A stretch of DNA of 64,000 bases from assembly GCF_002127325.2 (NCBI RefSeq), contig NC_035441.2, positions 149,152,140-149,216,139 of the forward strand, read 5' to 3'. The translations under genes were made by a program, and so were the position numbers. Below, piece by piece: positions 46,751-59,615 of the stretch. Origin of the DNA: Helianthus annuus. Its lineage: Eukaryota > Streptophyta > Magnoliopsida > Asterales > Asteraceae. The notes beneath the pieces are model-generated. The model searched no databases. It saw only the letters and a list, made by a program, of their open reading frames with translations, and was not told the DNA's origin. Within the stretch, counting starts at the first letter, position 1. Every line of letters begins with the position of its first letter.

Positions 46751-48136
46751 TGTCACGGCCCCCGACCCGGTTTGACCCGTTTCAGGAGCCGCGGGACAGA
46801 AATCCCGTGATATTTAATTATGTGATTTTATTTAGCAGCGGAATTTTATCGTCAGGATCGTTTTAAAGCTAAAAACTTTTCCCGATTATTTTATTTCACA
46901 ATTCGGGATAAAACCCCGATAATTTACAATAACATGATTTTGGTGAGAAATCTTTATTTTTACAAAACATATTTATTTTATAATGAGCCACTATTTTAAG
47001 CCTGCACTGCTTCCCAACACTTTTCCTGAATTACAATAGGTCACCTGAAACATGTTTGAAAAAGGTTTTGTCAGCGGGAAATACTGAGTGAATCATTCAG
47101 TTTACTAAAACGACACATTTGTTATAATTTACAGTATTAAGAGTTTTTACATATGTTTCAGATATCAACCAACTACCCACAGTATTTGTCACTCGACCGG
47201 ATCTGTGACTGTGGTCATATCACCATTGGCTGCCCCAATGAATGACGTATATCACTTATTTTTAGGTTCGCCCACCTAATGTGATTAAAACAGTAGTAAT
47301 GTGCACAATACCCCACATACTGGCTGTAATTTGATGATTACATAAACTTAATCACTGTAATTTATAATTCTGAAAATAATTTGGAGTATTGTAAAACATT
47401 TGATAAAAAGAGAATGACTCACATTGCAGATTTAACACGGACAGAATATGGATTAGCCCTGTTAACCTAATTTAGTAATAATGCACACAAAACCGGGTTA
47501 GTGATCAATACAGCAGTTACGATAACTCACGAGATCAAATTCTCACAACGAACGACAAAGTGCGATACTTAAACATCCATCGATTTAACGACGAACGACA
47601 AAGTATCACCCTGATGTGGGCGGCACTTAAACATTCATTGGATATATTGATCAGTCGGAAAATGAATCGTAATAGCGATCGAGTGATTACCCTGTTTTGC
47701 GGCAGCAATTCGATACTAAGTGTGTTTTTGAACTGTTTCTGCTTATAACTTGACGTCTACACAGAATTTATGCGTCGTATTAACAACAGAAAGCAAGTGC
47801 CAATGTCTGCTATTTATAGTGATTTTTGGACAGGCTTACGGACCGTATGGCATTTCCCCTTACGGTCCATAAGGGGTGCAGTCTAATTACGTAAACTAGC
47901 TGGAAACGGGACTAGCTTGCATGAATCATCTAAAAATCGAAATTCAATCTGTACAACACATTTTTAAGATAACTAGCAATAGGGTTTAATCCCCCATGAG
48001 TTTTAGGGGCCCTGATCCTAATTCCGATTGTTCTGGAAATTTTAGGGTTAGTGCAGAATTACTTGGGTGTCTCAATTAGGGTTTCCTTATTGACTAATTA
48101 TCATCCAAATTATGGATTTCAATGAGAATTGTTACA
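46751..48136 (-). repeat. Gypsy-C 3' LTR
   Basis: 1386 bp. One palindrome pair of the Gypsy-B type, TTACGGACCGTATGG with CTTACGGTCCATAAG, at 47837-47872. A 62-codon frame inside (47560-47748) recurs in the other LTR and is not a gene. Confidence 0.95.
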
Positions 48137-48147
48137 TCCTCCCCACC

Positions 48148-50880
48148 TTAAGAAAATCTCGTCCTCGAGATTTGCTGAAATAGATGAGGGTATTTCCGCT
48201 TCATTTCTGACTCCAGTTCCCAAGTATATTCTGGTCCCCTCTTTGAATTCCACTTGACTTTCACCAGTATTAGTCGTTTGTGTTTGAGAAACTTGACCTT
48301 CCGGTCTTCTATTTGTAAAGGTTTCTCTATGAATTTCAGCTTTTCATTTACCTCTACGTCTTGAAGAGGTACTAGCAGGGATTCGTCTGATAGACATTTC
48401 TTAAAATTGGATACATGAAATACATCATGTATTCCAGCTAGTTCTTCTGGTAGTTGTAAGCAATAAGCTACTGGTCCTATTCGTTGGATCACTGGGAATG
48501 GTCCAACATATCTTGGACTCAATTTTCCTTTCTTACCGAATCGTACTACTCCTTTCCAAGGAGATACTTTCAATAGTACTTTGTCTCCTATCTGGAATTC
48601 TAGTGGCTTGCGGCGATTGTCTGCATAACTTTTCTGGCGATCTCTGGCTGTTTTCAATCTTTCCTTAATTTGAGTTATCTTGTCTGTGGTTTCTTGTACG
48701 ATTTCTGGACCTGATAATTGACTTTCTCCTATTTCTGCCTAACATACGGGAGTTCTGCACTTGCGTCCATACAGTGCTTCGAATGGAGCGGCTTCGATGC
48801 TTGAATGATAACTATTATTATAGGAGAACTCAATTAATGGTAAATGGTTATCCCAATTACCACCGAAGTCAATTACACATGCATGGAGCATGTCTTCTAA
48901 AGTTTGGATTGTCCTTTCACTTTGTCCGTCTGTTTGTGGATGATATGCGGTACTTAGATTGAGTCAGGTTCCCATTGCTTCTTGGAAACTTGTCCAGAAA
49001 CGGGAAGTGAAACGACTATCTCTATCCGATACAATGGAGAGTGGGACTCCATGTAAGGATACTATTTCATCCACATACAACTTGGCTAACCTTTCCATGC
49101 TAAAGGTTTCTTTCATAGGTAGAAAGTGAGCAGATTTGGTTAATCGATCTACAATTACCCAAATTGCATCATTACCTTTTCTGGTTTTGGGTAACTTAGT
49201 AACAAAGTCCATTGTTATGAGTTCCCATTTCCATACAGGCATTTCTAATTGTTGTAGTAGACCTGAAGGTTTCTGATGTTCGGCTTTAACTTGTGAACAA
49301 GTTAGACACTTAGATACGTATTCGGCTATATCCTTTTTCATTCCTATCCACCAGAAATTCTTTCTTAAATCTTGGTACATCTTATTGTTTCCTGGATGTA
49401 CAGTATACCTAGATTTATGAGCTTCGTCTAAAATCTTTGATCTTAAATTTCCCTGTTTAGGTACCCAAATTCTGCTTTTGTGGAATTTCCAAATTCCATC
49501 ATTTCCTTGTTCCAATTCTTTTAGGTAACCTTTCATTCCTTCGGCATCGTCCTTGATTGCCGTTTCCTGAATTTCCTTCAATTGTTCCATTAAATCTACT
49601 TGTAGATTTATTCTAAGAGCACGGACTCGCCTTTGCTTCTCGTGATACTTACGACTTAAGGCATCTGCGACTACGTTTGCCTTTCCTTCGTGATATTGAA
49701 TATCACAGTCGTAATCACACAGAATTTCCATCCATCTTCTTTGCCTCATATTTAACTCTTTTTGCCCAAATATATACCTTAAACTTTTATGATCTGTATA
49801 AACAGTAAACTTACTTCCATACAGATAATGTCTCCATATCTTAAGGGCAAAAACTATAGACCCTAATTCTAAGTCATGAGTTGTATAGTTTTCCTCGTGC
49901 TTTTTCAATTGTCTAGAAGCATACGCAATTACCTTCTTGCGTTGCATCAACACACATCCAAATCCTAATTTTGAAACATCACAATATACTTCAAAATCTT
50001 CTGTTCCTTCTGGTAAGGCTAAGATTGGTGCATTGGTTAATTTCTGTTTTAAAATTCTGAAGGCTTCTTCTTGTTTAGGTCCCCACTCAAACTTAATAGC
50101 TTTACAGGTTAGCTTAGTTAATGGTACAGCTATCTTGTAAAAATCCTTAATAAACCGTCTATAATATCCAGCTAAACCTATAAAACTTCTAATTTCCATT
50201 GCGGTTTGCGGAACCTTCCAATTGGTAATTGCTTATATTTTAGCAGGATCTACGTGAATACCTTCATGATTCACCATGTGTCCTAAGAATTGCACTTCTT
50301 GTAGCCAAAATTCACACTTCGAAAATTTGGCATACAGTTTTTCTTTTCTTAACAAAGTTAAGAGTGCATGCAAGTGCTGACAATGTTCGTCCTGACTTTT
50401 TGAATAAATAAGTATATCGTCTATGAAAACAATTACAAATTTAACCAAATATGGTTTACAGATCCTGTTCATCATATCCATAAATGCTGCAGGTGCAATT
50501 GTTAACCCGAAGGGCATGACTGTAAACTCATAGTGTCCATACCTAGTTCTAAAAGCAGTTTTAGGTATGTCTTCTTCTTGAACTTTCAATTGATGATATC
50601 CGGAGCGCAAATCTATCTTAGAAAAGTACCTAGCGCCTTGTAATTGATCGAAAAGATCATCAATCCTAGGTAATGGGTATCGATTCTTAATTGTAACCTT
50701 ATTCAACTCTCTATAATCGATACACATTCTCATCGATCCATCTTTCTTTTTCACAAAAAACACTGGTGCACCCCAAGGGGATGAACTAGGTTGTATAAAT
50801 CCTTTGCTTAGTAATTCATCTAATTGCTTCTTCAATTCTAGCATTTCGGTAGGAGCTAATCGATAAGGTGCCTTGGCTAT
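48148..50880 (-). pseudogene. pol: Gypsy-C RT, RNase H, integrase and chromodomain
   Basis: One frame throughout, with stops at 50233 (TAA), 48964 (TGA, where CGA is expected) and about 48740 (TAG, where TGG is expected). RT keeps [13 protein letters not shown] and FIDDILIYS; RNase H keeps VYCDVS, HDLELG and YTDHKS; integrase keeps the HHCC finger (ending CLTCSQVK) and the first two DDE Asp. The C-terminus ends in a chromodomain-like [18 protein letters not shown]. Only a few point changes separate it from an intact frame, which fits its low LTR divergence. Confidence 0.95.
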
Positions 50881-51830
50881 CGGTGTAGTTCCTGGAATTA
50901 GATGAATCCTAAATTCTACCTCCCTATCTGGTGGTAACCCAGGTAAATCTTCTGGAAATATATCTGGGTATTCTGAGACTACAGGAATTTCCTTAAGTTC
51001 TTTACCTTTAGTACTAATGATTACTTAAATCATATGTACTATTCCTTGTTTTCGTTCATAATTAGCAACTTTCATTACTGATATGAACTTCAGTGGCTTT
51101 CGAGGTTTATCTCCTGTAATCGTGATTATTTCTCCAGTAGGTGATTGAATTTCTATAGAGTTTTTATCACAAATGATTTGAGCATGGTTGGCTATAAACC
51201 AATCCATTCCTAACACAACATCAAATTCAGCTAATTTCATAGGTAATAGGTTTGCAACTAATTTATGACCTGCAAGTTCTATTCCTACTTTTTGCAAAAC
51301 CTGATTGATTTTTACTGAATTCCCATCTGCGGTTTCGACTGTAAAAATCTGCCTAATGGTAGTTAAGGGTAACTTAAGAGCTTGGCAGAATGAAGTATTT
51401 ATAAAACTTTGGTTTGCACCAGAGTCAAATAATACTTTTGCATAAACGTCGTGAACTAAAAACGTACCGGCTATCACATCCGGAATGAGCTCTGCTTCTT
51501 GAGTGGTTAGCTGGAATGCTCTGGCATTCTTCTTAGTAGCTCCTTCGGTCGCTTTGGGTTTGTTATCTACTGGTTTGGCTAACTTAGGACATTCTGTTTT
51601 GAAATGTCCGGCTTCTCCACAATTGTAACAAATTATGGATTTCTTTCTGCAATTTTCTTCACGATGTCCTATCGTTTTGCAAAAATTGCAAAGTTTGTTA
51701 CATTTTCCAAAATGTTTCTTTTTGCAAATTTTGCAGAATGGCTGTGCTGAAGATTGCCCTGCTCCTCTTTTCTTGAAATTACTACTATTACCCACCCTAA
51801 ATCCTTGGGTAATTTTCTGAGCTAATTCCT
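50881..51830 (-). pseudogene. Gypsy-C zinc knuckle and protease
   Basis: CKICKKKHFGKC and the CCHC knuckle CYNCGEAGHFKTEC (near 51610) are followed by a retropepsin with LFDSGANQSF near 51430 and VVLGMDWF near 51215. A TAA at 51025 separates it from RT. Knuckles bind the genomic RNA; the protease matures gag-pol. Confidence 0.92.
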
Positions 51831-52676
51831 TCTTCCTGTCTTCATCTCTTGTGCGTATCAGTTCATCGGTTAGGGTGTTAGCTAATTCTACTGCATCGTC
51901 AATAATGCGAGGTCTCGCAGCCTTAACGATATTTCGAATTTCGCTAATTAATCCCCAAATATAGCGAGAAATGAGTACCGGTTCTGGCGAACCAGTGTTG
52001 GTACCACTCTAGCATATTCAAAGAATGTCGAAGTATAACCACGACAATCCACACCTAACATCCGATGAGTTAGGAACTTATTTGCCATTTGTTCCTTTTC
52101 ATACTCAGGACAGAATTTTCTTTCTACAAGATTCTTAAATTCTTCCCAAGTCATAGCATAAGCCCTATTTCTTCCTTTACCTTGTAACACAGTGTTCCAC
52201 CATTCCAGTGCTCCTTTTTTAAATAAATTTGATGCGTACATGACCTGATCATCTTTAGCACACTTACTTATTGCAATTACTGCTTCGGTTTTCTCTAACT
52301 AACGCAGTGATGCAGTTGCCCCTTCATTGCCTGCAAATTCAGTGGGTTTACAAGCAAGGAATTCTTTGAAAGTGCAACCAGGTGTTGCAGCTTTCAGTTT
52401 CTTAGGGAGCGGCGTGTGCTGAGATTCATTATCATGATTAACATGATTATTGCCCCCGTTTATACTATTACTGAAGTTATCTTCAGAAGTACGTTTACTA
52501 GGAACGATATGTTGCGGTTCGATTGGACTTTTTACAGCAGCAACAAATGCTGGAATAGCATTGGCTATCGCTTGAGCAACAATATTTTCAATATCTTGTC
52601 TAGTCATATATTGATCCCCTGGATGTTGCTCCGACTGATTAACCTCATTTACTGGTTCATTACCAATATTTGCCAT
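51831..52676 (-). pseudogene. gag: Gypsy-C gag capsid region
   Basis: Starts MANIGNEPVNE at 52676. The capsid domain includes CTFKEFLACKPTEF, GALEWWNTVLQG and FKNLVERKFCPEYE. A TAG at 52299 sits where Trp is expected. A one-base frameshift near 51990 moves the frame into that of the knuckle and protease. Confidence 0.9.
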
Positions 52677-52930
52677 CTGATAATATATATAATTTTTATT
52701 AGTATCTGATAAATAGCAATTATACACAACAATCACACAATTTACAATACACGTATAGTCAAAACTATCGATTTCTCGATTTCATTTTATATTGGTTATA
52801 GTATGCATCAATACACACCAATATCTTACAATGTTTTATTCTTTGTTATGTTACAGACTGATTTCACTATTTCCTATACTATTATACAACTATAGTTTTA
52901 CCATCTTCCTATCTTTCGTTACTCTTCGTC

Positions 52931-53728
52931 CTAAAAACGAAGTTCCCTTTCATCATACTTCCAGGCAATTTGTCCCCATATCTCCCTGATTCTATTTCCT
53001 GCATCCATCAATTCTTCACCGTAATGGCGAAGTTCAGCCATATTCTCGTTACTTATTGGTGGATTAGGTAGGGGTTCTGGATCGAATTGTGGAAAAAAGG
53101 AATAAGGGTCGTTGACAATATTTTGAAATTGCCAATCATTCGTCCACCATTCGTCCATTTCTACAGGTTGGTAATGAACTATTGGTTCTGGGATTGCTGG
53201 TTCAAGATTCATAGGGAGTGGATTTTCAGCAGGATAGGTAAAAATATTAGTATTGACAGGTTGAATAGTCTCACAACTTTCCAATAGAAAATCTATTTCA
53301 TCTTGAAAAGTTGTTCCCTGGTTTCGGTTGGAACTCTCTCCGATTTCTATCTAAGTTGGTCTAGAACCTTGTCCTACTTCCATTTCTATTTCCTTAGAAT
53401 ATTCCTCAAACTGTATTTCCATTTGCCTAGAATCTTTCTTAACTTCAGTTTCCATCTCTTGCGGTTTGGAACTCTCCTTGATTACAATTTCTTTTCCTTT
53501 TTCTAAAGGGTTGTTTATTTTAGGAAGTTTCGGAACTGGCTTTTTCCTACGGATACGACTCCCCCAGACATAATTCTTTCTTTTCTTTCGTTTTGGCTTT
53601 GTCAAAGGTGGAGCATTGAATTCTACAGGTTGTTCCACATCAGCAAAGTATCCAGTAAAATCTTGGGAAACTTCTATATTCACCGGGTACAGATTGAGGT
53701 TCTGAAAAGCTTCAGATATCTCACTCAT
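52931..53728 (-). pseudogene. Extra ORF ahead of gag in Gypsy-C, unknown function
   Basis: About 265 codons in one frame with a single TAG near 53351. No known domain recognised. N-terminus MSEISEAFQNLNL, a strongly basic block (KPKRKKRKNYVWGSRIRRKK) that could act as a nuclear localisation signal, then acidic Glu-rich stretches, then a Pro/aromatic segment (VEMDEWWTNDWQFQ) and a charged C-terminal helix. No clear sequence match to the Gypsy-B extra ORF, but position, size range and the basic/acidic/proline layout are similar. About 250 bp separate it from gag. Function unknown. Confidence 0.65.
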
Positions 53729-54335
53729 GCTGTGTAGCATATATGCAAAATGCACAAAATACTAAGTTAAAACTTTGGAACAAAGTTTAACAAATAAACA
53801 TTGAAGTTTTATTGCACACTATTTGTACAAATAACAGGAAAGAACACACTCGGATTTATTTATTTATTTACTGGGAAGTGCTATTACTAGATTTAGGGTA
53901 TTTATAGATTTGCATGTTCTGCTACAGTGGCTAGCATATACAAATTTGCCTATTTTTCATCTAGCTTGTCTTCCCAAGGTGATTTATTGATTAATTCCTG
54001 GGTTTCCTTTTTAATCCTCTTTTCTCGGATTTGCTATTTACTTTTCTTAATAATCATACTCCTTTTTCTAGGAGAAAGCGGATTCTCATATTGCGCTTTT
54101 CGCACAAATATTCCTTCTTCAGGAATTGTAGGGAGTTTTGAAGATGAACTTCCCTCTTCATAGACTGACCTATCTAATTTAAGATAGATATCTTGCAGCT
54201 TTTGCTTACCCATACTGTAACTAACAAATAATGAGTTTAATAAAACACATAATCACATAATAGTAATCAGGAAAAATTAAGTATCTCTAAATACTTAATT
54301 AGCTTAACTCAGTGGCTCTGATACCACCTCATTTC
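53729..54335 (-). other. Gypsy-C leader and primer-binding site
   Basis: No ORF supported. The primer-site complement GGCTCTGATACCA at 54314-54326 lies 9 bp from the 5' LTR. Confidence 0.75.
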
Positions 54336-55721
54336 TGTCACGACCCCCGACCCAGTTTGACCCGTTTCAGGAGCCGCGGGACAGAAATCCCGTGATATTT
54401 AATTATGTGATTTTATTTAGCAGCGGAATTTTATCGTCAGGATCGTTTTAAAGCTAAAAACTTTTCCCGATTATTTTATTTCACAATTCGGGATAAAACC
54501 CCGATAATTTACAATAACATGATTTTGGTGAGAAATCTTTATTTTTACAAAACATATTTATTTTATAATGAGCCACTATTTTAAGCCTGCACTGCTTCCC
54601 AGCACTTTTCCTGAATTACAATAGGTCACCTGAAACATGTTTGAAAAAGGTTTTGTCAGCGGGAAATACTGAGTGAATCATTCAGTTTACTAAAACGACG
54701 CATTTGTTATAATTTACAGTATTAAGAGTTTTTACATATGTTTCAGATATCAACCAACTACCCACAGTATTTGTCACTCGACCGGATCTGTGACTGTGGT
54801 CATATCACCATTGGCTGCCCCAATGAATGACGTATATCACTTATTTTTAGGTTCGCCCACCTAATGTGATTAAAACAGTAGTAATGTGCACAATACCCCA
54901 CATACTGGCTGTAATTTGGTGATTACATAAACTTAATCACTGTAATTTATAATTCTGAAAATAATTTGGAGTATTGTAAAACATTTGATAAAAAGAGAAT
55001 GACTCACATTGCAGATTTAACACGGACAGAATATGGATTAGCCCTGTTAACCTAATTTAGTAATAATGCACACAAAACCGGGTTAGTGATCAATACAGCA
55101 GTTACGATAACTCACGAGATCAAATTCTCACAACGAATGACAAAGTGCGATACTTAAACATCCATCGATTTAACGACGAACGACAAAGTATCACCCTGAT
55201 GTGGGCGGCACTTAAACATTCATTGGATATATTGATCAGTCGGAAAATAAATCGCAATAGCGATCGAGTGATTACCCTGTTTTGCGGCAGCAATTCGATA
55301 CTAAGTGTGTTTTTGAACTGTTTCTGCTTATAACTTGACGTCTACACAGAATTTATGCGTCGTATTAACAACAGAAAGCAAGTGCCAATGTCTGCTATTT
55401 ATAGTGATTTTTGGACAGGCTTACGGACCGTATGGCATTTCCCCTTACGGTCCGTAAGGGGTGCAGTCTAATTACGTAGACTAGCTGGAAACGGGACTAG
55501 CTTGCATGAATCATCTAAAAATCGAAATTCAATCTGTACAACACATTTTTAAGATAATTATCAATAGGGTTTAATCCCCCCTGAGTTTTAGGGGCCCTGA
55601 TCCTAATTCCGATTGTTCTGGAAATTTTAGGGTTAGTGCAGAATTACTTGGGTGTCTCAATTAGGGTTTCCTTATTGACTAATTATCATCCAAATTATGG
55701 ATTTCAATGAGAATTGTTACA
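54336..55721 (-). repeat. Gypsy-C 5' LTR
   Basis: 1386 bp. Palindrome pair at 55422-55457, here with the second half intact (TTACGGTCCGTAAG). Confidence 0.95.
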
Positions 55722-55726
55722 AAAGC

Positions 55727-56760
55727 TTTTTCGAACTTTTCATCATCATAAAATGCAAAGTTTTCCGGTGGTGGAACTTGATGAAACTCTGAGCCAATAC
55801 CTTTCTTGTTTTGCTCAGAATCTTTACCATCCGGTTTTAGATTGAAAATTCTTTCAGCCACATATGATAATGCATGATAACTATGTAACTTGTTGTTATC
55901 CTGGTCTTAATCAGCTATTTGACGCTTTAGCTTAGTAACATCCTCAATGTAAGAATTGACAACTTGTTGCTTTATTAAATACTGTCGCTTAAGCGTATCA
56001 GTTGTTTCAGAACAGTATTTCAATCTGGATTGAACAAGTTTCATTTGACTTTTTACATTTTCATATGACTTTTTAGTAATGTGATAAGCCAATTTTATTG
56101 AATCATATTCCTTTTTCATTTCGTGACATGCATTTTCTTTCTGAACACATTCTTCTGTCATTTTTGAAACCTTTTCTTTTAAATTTTCATTTTCTTTTTC
56201 TAAATTTTTACATTTTTGAGTAAGCTTTTCATCATTATCTTTCAAAACTTTTTCGTTTTCTAACATATCTTTGTATTTATTTTTGAAAACTTCTTCGATT
56301 TTATTGAATTCAAGATCTCTTGTTCTGAATTTTTCGTCTTTTTCAGTACAAGCATTGCATGTTTCCATGCATTTCTTGCGCTGTTCAGCATTTTTGTTTA
56401 AGACTTCAGAATCGGTTGAAGTATTTACCTCAGTGATTGACACCTCGGTTATTGCTTCCGTCTGTGCCTGATCAGCTTCACTCTTCTTCTGTTCTTCACC
56501 GATACCAGCATCATCATTCTCTTCAACCGAACTTTTAATTTTCACATCTTCTTCTTCTTCTTTCTTCAGAACTTCTTTAACCTGCTGTTCTTCAGTAACA
56601 GCTTCTTTTTCAACAACTTTTTCTTCTACCTTCTCTTCCTCAGATATCTTCACATCTTCCACTTTTACAGCTTCAACTTTGACTTCCTCAACAACTTTCT
56701 TCAAATCATCTACTAACTCTTCAACATTCTTTTTCATTCTCTATTCATCCCTCTTTTTCA
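55727..56760 (-). pseudogene. gag: Copia-1 gag coiled-coil region
   Basis: Starts MKKNVEELVDDLKKVVEEV near 56737. About 270 codons, very rich in Glu and Lys with clear heptads and a CMETCNACTEKDEKF insert. After a stop at 55907 it runs on to a PPPENFAFYDDEKF segment that parallels PPPLSHDYSFLPDEDEL of Copia-2 gag. It ends at the Gypsy-C target site. The coiled coil probably mediates gag assembly; this is inference. Confidence 0.8.
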
Positions 56761-56816
56761 AACTCGCGGTAATCACGTCACAAATTATCTTGTCCAGCCT
56801 TTTCAGATAACCTGTT

Positions 56817-57443
56817 TTATCTTTCGTCAACATTCGAATAGTATTCGCCGGACAGAGGAATTACTGCAATAACATCATTGAAAATCACTTCTTTTCTGTG
56901 AACAACATGATCACCATTTCTGTTGACATAGCAATCTCTCTTCTTGTCGTATCTTCCACAGTACTTTGCATCTTCGTATTTTTCTTGCATTTTCTCAATC
57001 CTGCATCCAACAAAGAATCTTTCTCTTTCGGTTTTCTCACTCAGAACTTCTTCTCGACTTCTTTCCTTGATTTCAGCAACAAAAACATGATGTTTGCTCT
57101 TTGATATAGTTCTGCCATGAGCTGTGAATCGATCATCAACACGATCTTCTTCTTGAAGAATCTCACTCCAATCGTACCCTTCGTCATCTTGAATTACAGC
57201 ACAAGCTCTTGACTTTTCTTTGGGATTATTTTCAATCAGTTTCGGCTCTTCTTTGCTACGGTGGTAGATCGCCTTTCGATAATAATCATCATTGAAAGGT
57301 TTCTCAGTTTCGTCAACTTCAGAGTTTTTGCATTCTCTTTTGAAATGACCTTTTTGCTTACATCTGAAGCAGGTCACCTTGGATTTATCAAATCCCAGCT
57401 TTGTTGATGGACCACCTATTGACTGCTTCCCAGTAATCTCCAT
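56817..57443 (-). pseudogene. gag: Copia-1 gag zinc-knuckle region
   Basis: Knuckle CFRCKQKGHFKREC near 57350, then charged segments including GYDWSEILQEED, which parallels the Copia-2 post-knuckle block. The frame differs from the upstream capsid part, so an indel lies near 57450-57475. Confidence 0.85.
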
Positions 57444-57472
57444 ATACCTCTGAGCTCTTCGAATGCAACTTG

Positions 57473-58627
57473 CTAAACACCAAGTATGTCAATGAGTTCC
57501 ATTTTTGCTGGGTCGATATGGTCGTAGTCTTCCTTGGTCAGTTCTGAGTTTCCAATTTTTCCAAAAACTAGACCTTCATATGACTCTAACACAGATGCCA
57601 GAAAACTCATTTGTTGTTTTGCTGCATTGATGCTCATAGACGGAGAATTCTTTAATTTCAGAGCGATGTTGCAGAGAACTTCTTCAGATTCTTCAGGGCT
57701 TGCCTTTGAAGAAGACGAATGATATCCTGGATTGTAGCTTGATGAGCTTTTCTGTGGTTCTTTTGACTTTTCAACACTGAATCCCGTCTTTGGTGATTCA
57801 CCAACTTTCACCGAAGGTGTGCTACCTTTGTAATAAAGACCGACATTCTGATAATGCAAAGAACCGCTCATCTTGCTTTGCTTTTGTAGCTCAAGCTCAT
57901 GACTCTCTATCTTTTCTATCAACACATCAAGAGTAATTGAATCATATAAAACATCATTTTTCAGAATAAAAACAAACGTTTACCACTGATTGGCTCGTGG
58001 TAACGCTTCTATGATTTTATCAATTATTTCCTCTCTTGTTTTCACAATCTCAAACCTTTCGAGTTCAATTTTTAAATGAAAAAAGCATTCAATCATTTGC
58101 CTTACTGACTCTCCCTTTAAGCTATCAAACAAATCAAATTCCTTTTTTAGTAAAGCAATTTTGTTCTTTTTAATTTGTTTGCCTCCTTCGGTTTTAACCC
58201 TTAATGCTTCCCAAACCGATTTTGATGACCCGTCATGATTTAAAAAAGAAAATATATCATCTCGGATAGATTGTTGAATCAAAGCGATCATCTTCTGCTC
58301 ATATGAGAATTTCTGTTTGTCTTCATCGGTAAGATCATTGAGATGGATCTCTTCTTTCTTGTCATTGATCGGTCGACTGTATCCAAACTCTAAGCAGAAC
58401 CCGCTCTCGTGAGCATATGCCTTAGTCCAGTTCAGGAATCTTTCTTTCCACCAAGTATAGTCCTCTATATTCTCAAGCTTAGGTGGTTTCGAATAAGTTC
58501 CATAGAAGTTATCATGTTTTATGTTATCACTGATTGTTTTTGTTATTGATTTCGGTGTGACGGTTGATGTCTCAGAAGATTCGGATGTAAACGCATTGTA
58601 GAACGTGTTGTAGAATTCTTCAGCCAT
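57473..58627 (-). pseudogene. gag: Copia-1 gag N-terminus (UBN2 capsid domain)
   Basis: Starts MAEEFYNTFYNAF at 58627. The UBN2-type domain carries KPPKLENIEDYTWWKERF, MIALIQQSIRDDIF and the IIEALPRANQW block, homologous in order to Copia-2 gag. One in-frame TAA near 57980 breaks it. Roughly 380 codons in this part. Confidence 0.9.
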
Positions 58628-58648
58628 GATATGAACTTCTCGAATCAC

Positions 58649-59601
58649 AAGAACCTTTTAATCACCTGAATCACAAATAAACAAACAAACACAATCAGTT
58701 TAAACACTTATCAATTAACTGAATCAAACTAGTACTCGAACTGGTGAATATTCTGTGCGGACTAAGGTTCAAGTTGTCAAACCGTGCGAACTGCTATGAC
58801 CCGGATCAAATTCAAACGACCTGACCCTATTTCGTGCGAACTGATGGACTTCAAACGACCTGAAGGGCTATAACCACTTCACACGACCTGAGTTACTATC
58901 TCAAACGACCTGGAAAGTCTATAACCACTTCACACGACCTGAATCATAAAGACACGACCTGGACCACTTCTAACTCACTTCGTACGAAATGAATATAAGT
59001 TCAAACAACTTGGCCGACTTCCAAACGGACTGGTTTACTTTCAAATGACCTTTACCAATTTCAAGCGACCTGACCTTATTCACACGACTTGAGGTTCAAT
59101 TCGTACGACCTGGTGACCTTTTCACTCACTTCGTGCGAACTGGTAACACTTTTCAAACGAATTGGAACCTATTAAACGAACTAGGGCCACTTTTATGCGA
59201 AGTGGAGGTCAATACGTGCGAACTGGATGATTTAGAACTCAATCCGTGCGAAGTGGACCTCCAAATGACCAACTCGTGCGAACTGAGTGAGTATCTCAAA
59301 ACGAACTGACAACTTTACGAACGAACTGGCATGATTTCGGACCAAAAATCTTAGATTTCTCCCAAACGGCTTTGAATTAAGATTTGAAACTTTGTAGGGT
59401 TATAGATCAGGTATTTTCGCACATCATATCCAAAAATCAGCAATTTTGAACCGTAAAATCTTGTGTAATTTGGCGATTTTCAGTTAAAAACGTGAAGATA
59501 TGAAAAAGATGAAGAAATAGATCAAATCTGATGCAATTTGGATCTGAATTTGATGAAATCCTATACGAATCTGTGTGAATGATCCGTGCAATCGAGCTCC
59601 T
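58649..59601 (-). other. Copia-1 leader with acgacctg/gcgaactgg array
   Basis: From about 58740 to 59330 a degenerate motif RYRCGAMCTGG recurs some 25-30 times, in two flavours: CAAACGACCTGA/CACACGACCTGA and CGTGCGAACTGG. Spacing is irregular, 15-35 bp. No ORF. Confidence 0.8.
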
Positions 59602-59613
59602 GCTCTGATACCA
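59602..59613 (-). promoter_or_regulatory. Copia-1 primer-binding site
   Basis: Complement of TGGTATCAGAGC, 2 bp inside the 5' LTR. tRNA-iMet type, and this fixes the element's orientation. Confidence 0.85.
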
Positions 59614-59615
59614 CT

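Larger units (their letters stand above)
46751..55721 (-). mobile_element. Gypsy-C: youngest chromovirus, with extra ORF
   Basis: 8971 bp, not interrupted. LTRs of 1386 bp each (TGTCACG...GTTACA), TSD AAAGC (46746-46750, 55722-55726), primer site 54314-54326, polypurine tract at 48137-48160. Order on the minus strand: leader, extra ORF, gag, protease, RT, RNase H, integrase, chromodomain. Thirteen LTR differences by hand count (0.94%), the lowest among the elements here. Stops and one frameshift make it inactive. Confidence 0.95.

Noticed and set aside
47560..47748. 62-codon ORF conserved at 55145-55333
   Set aside because: Duplicate within the Gypsy-C LTR pair.
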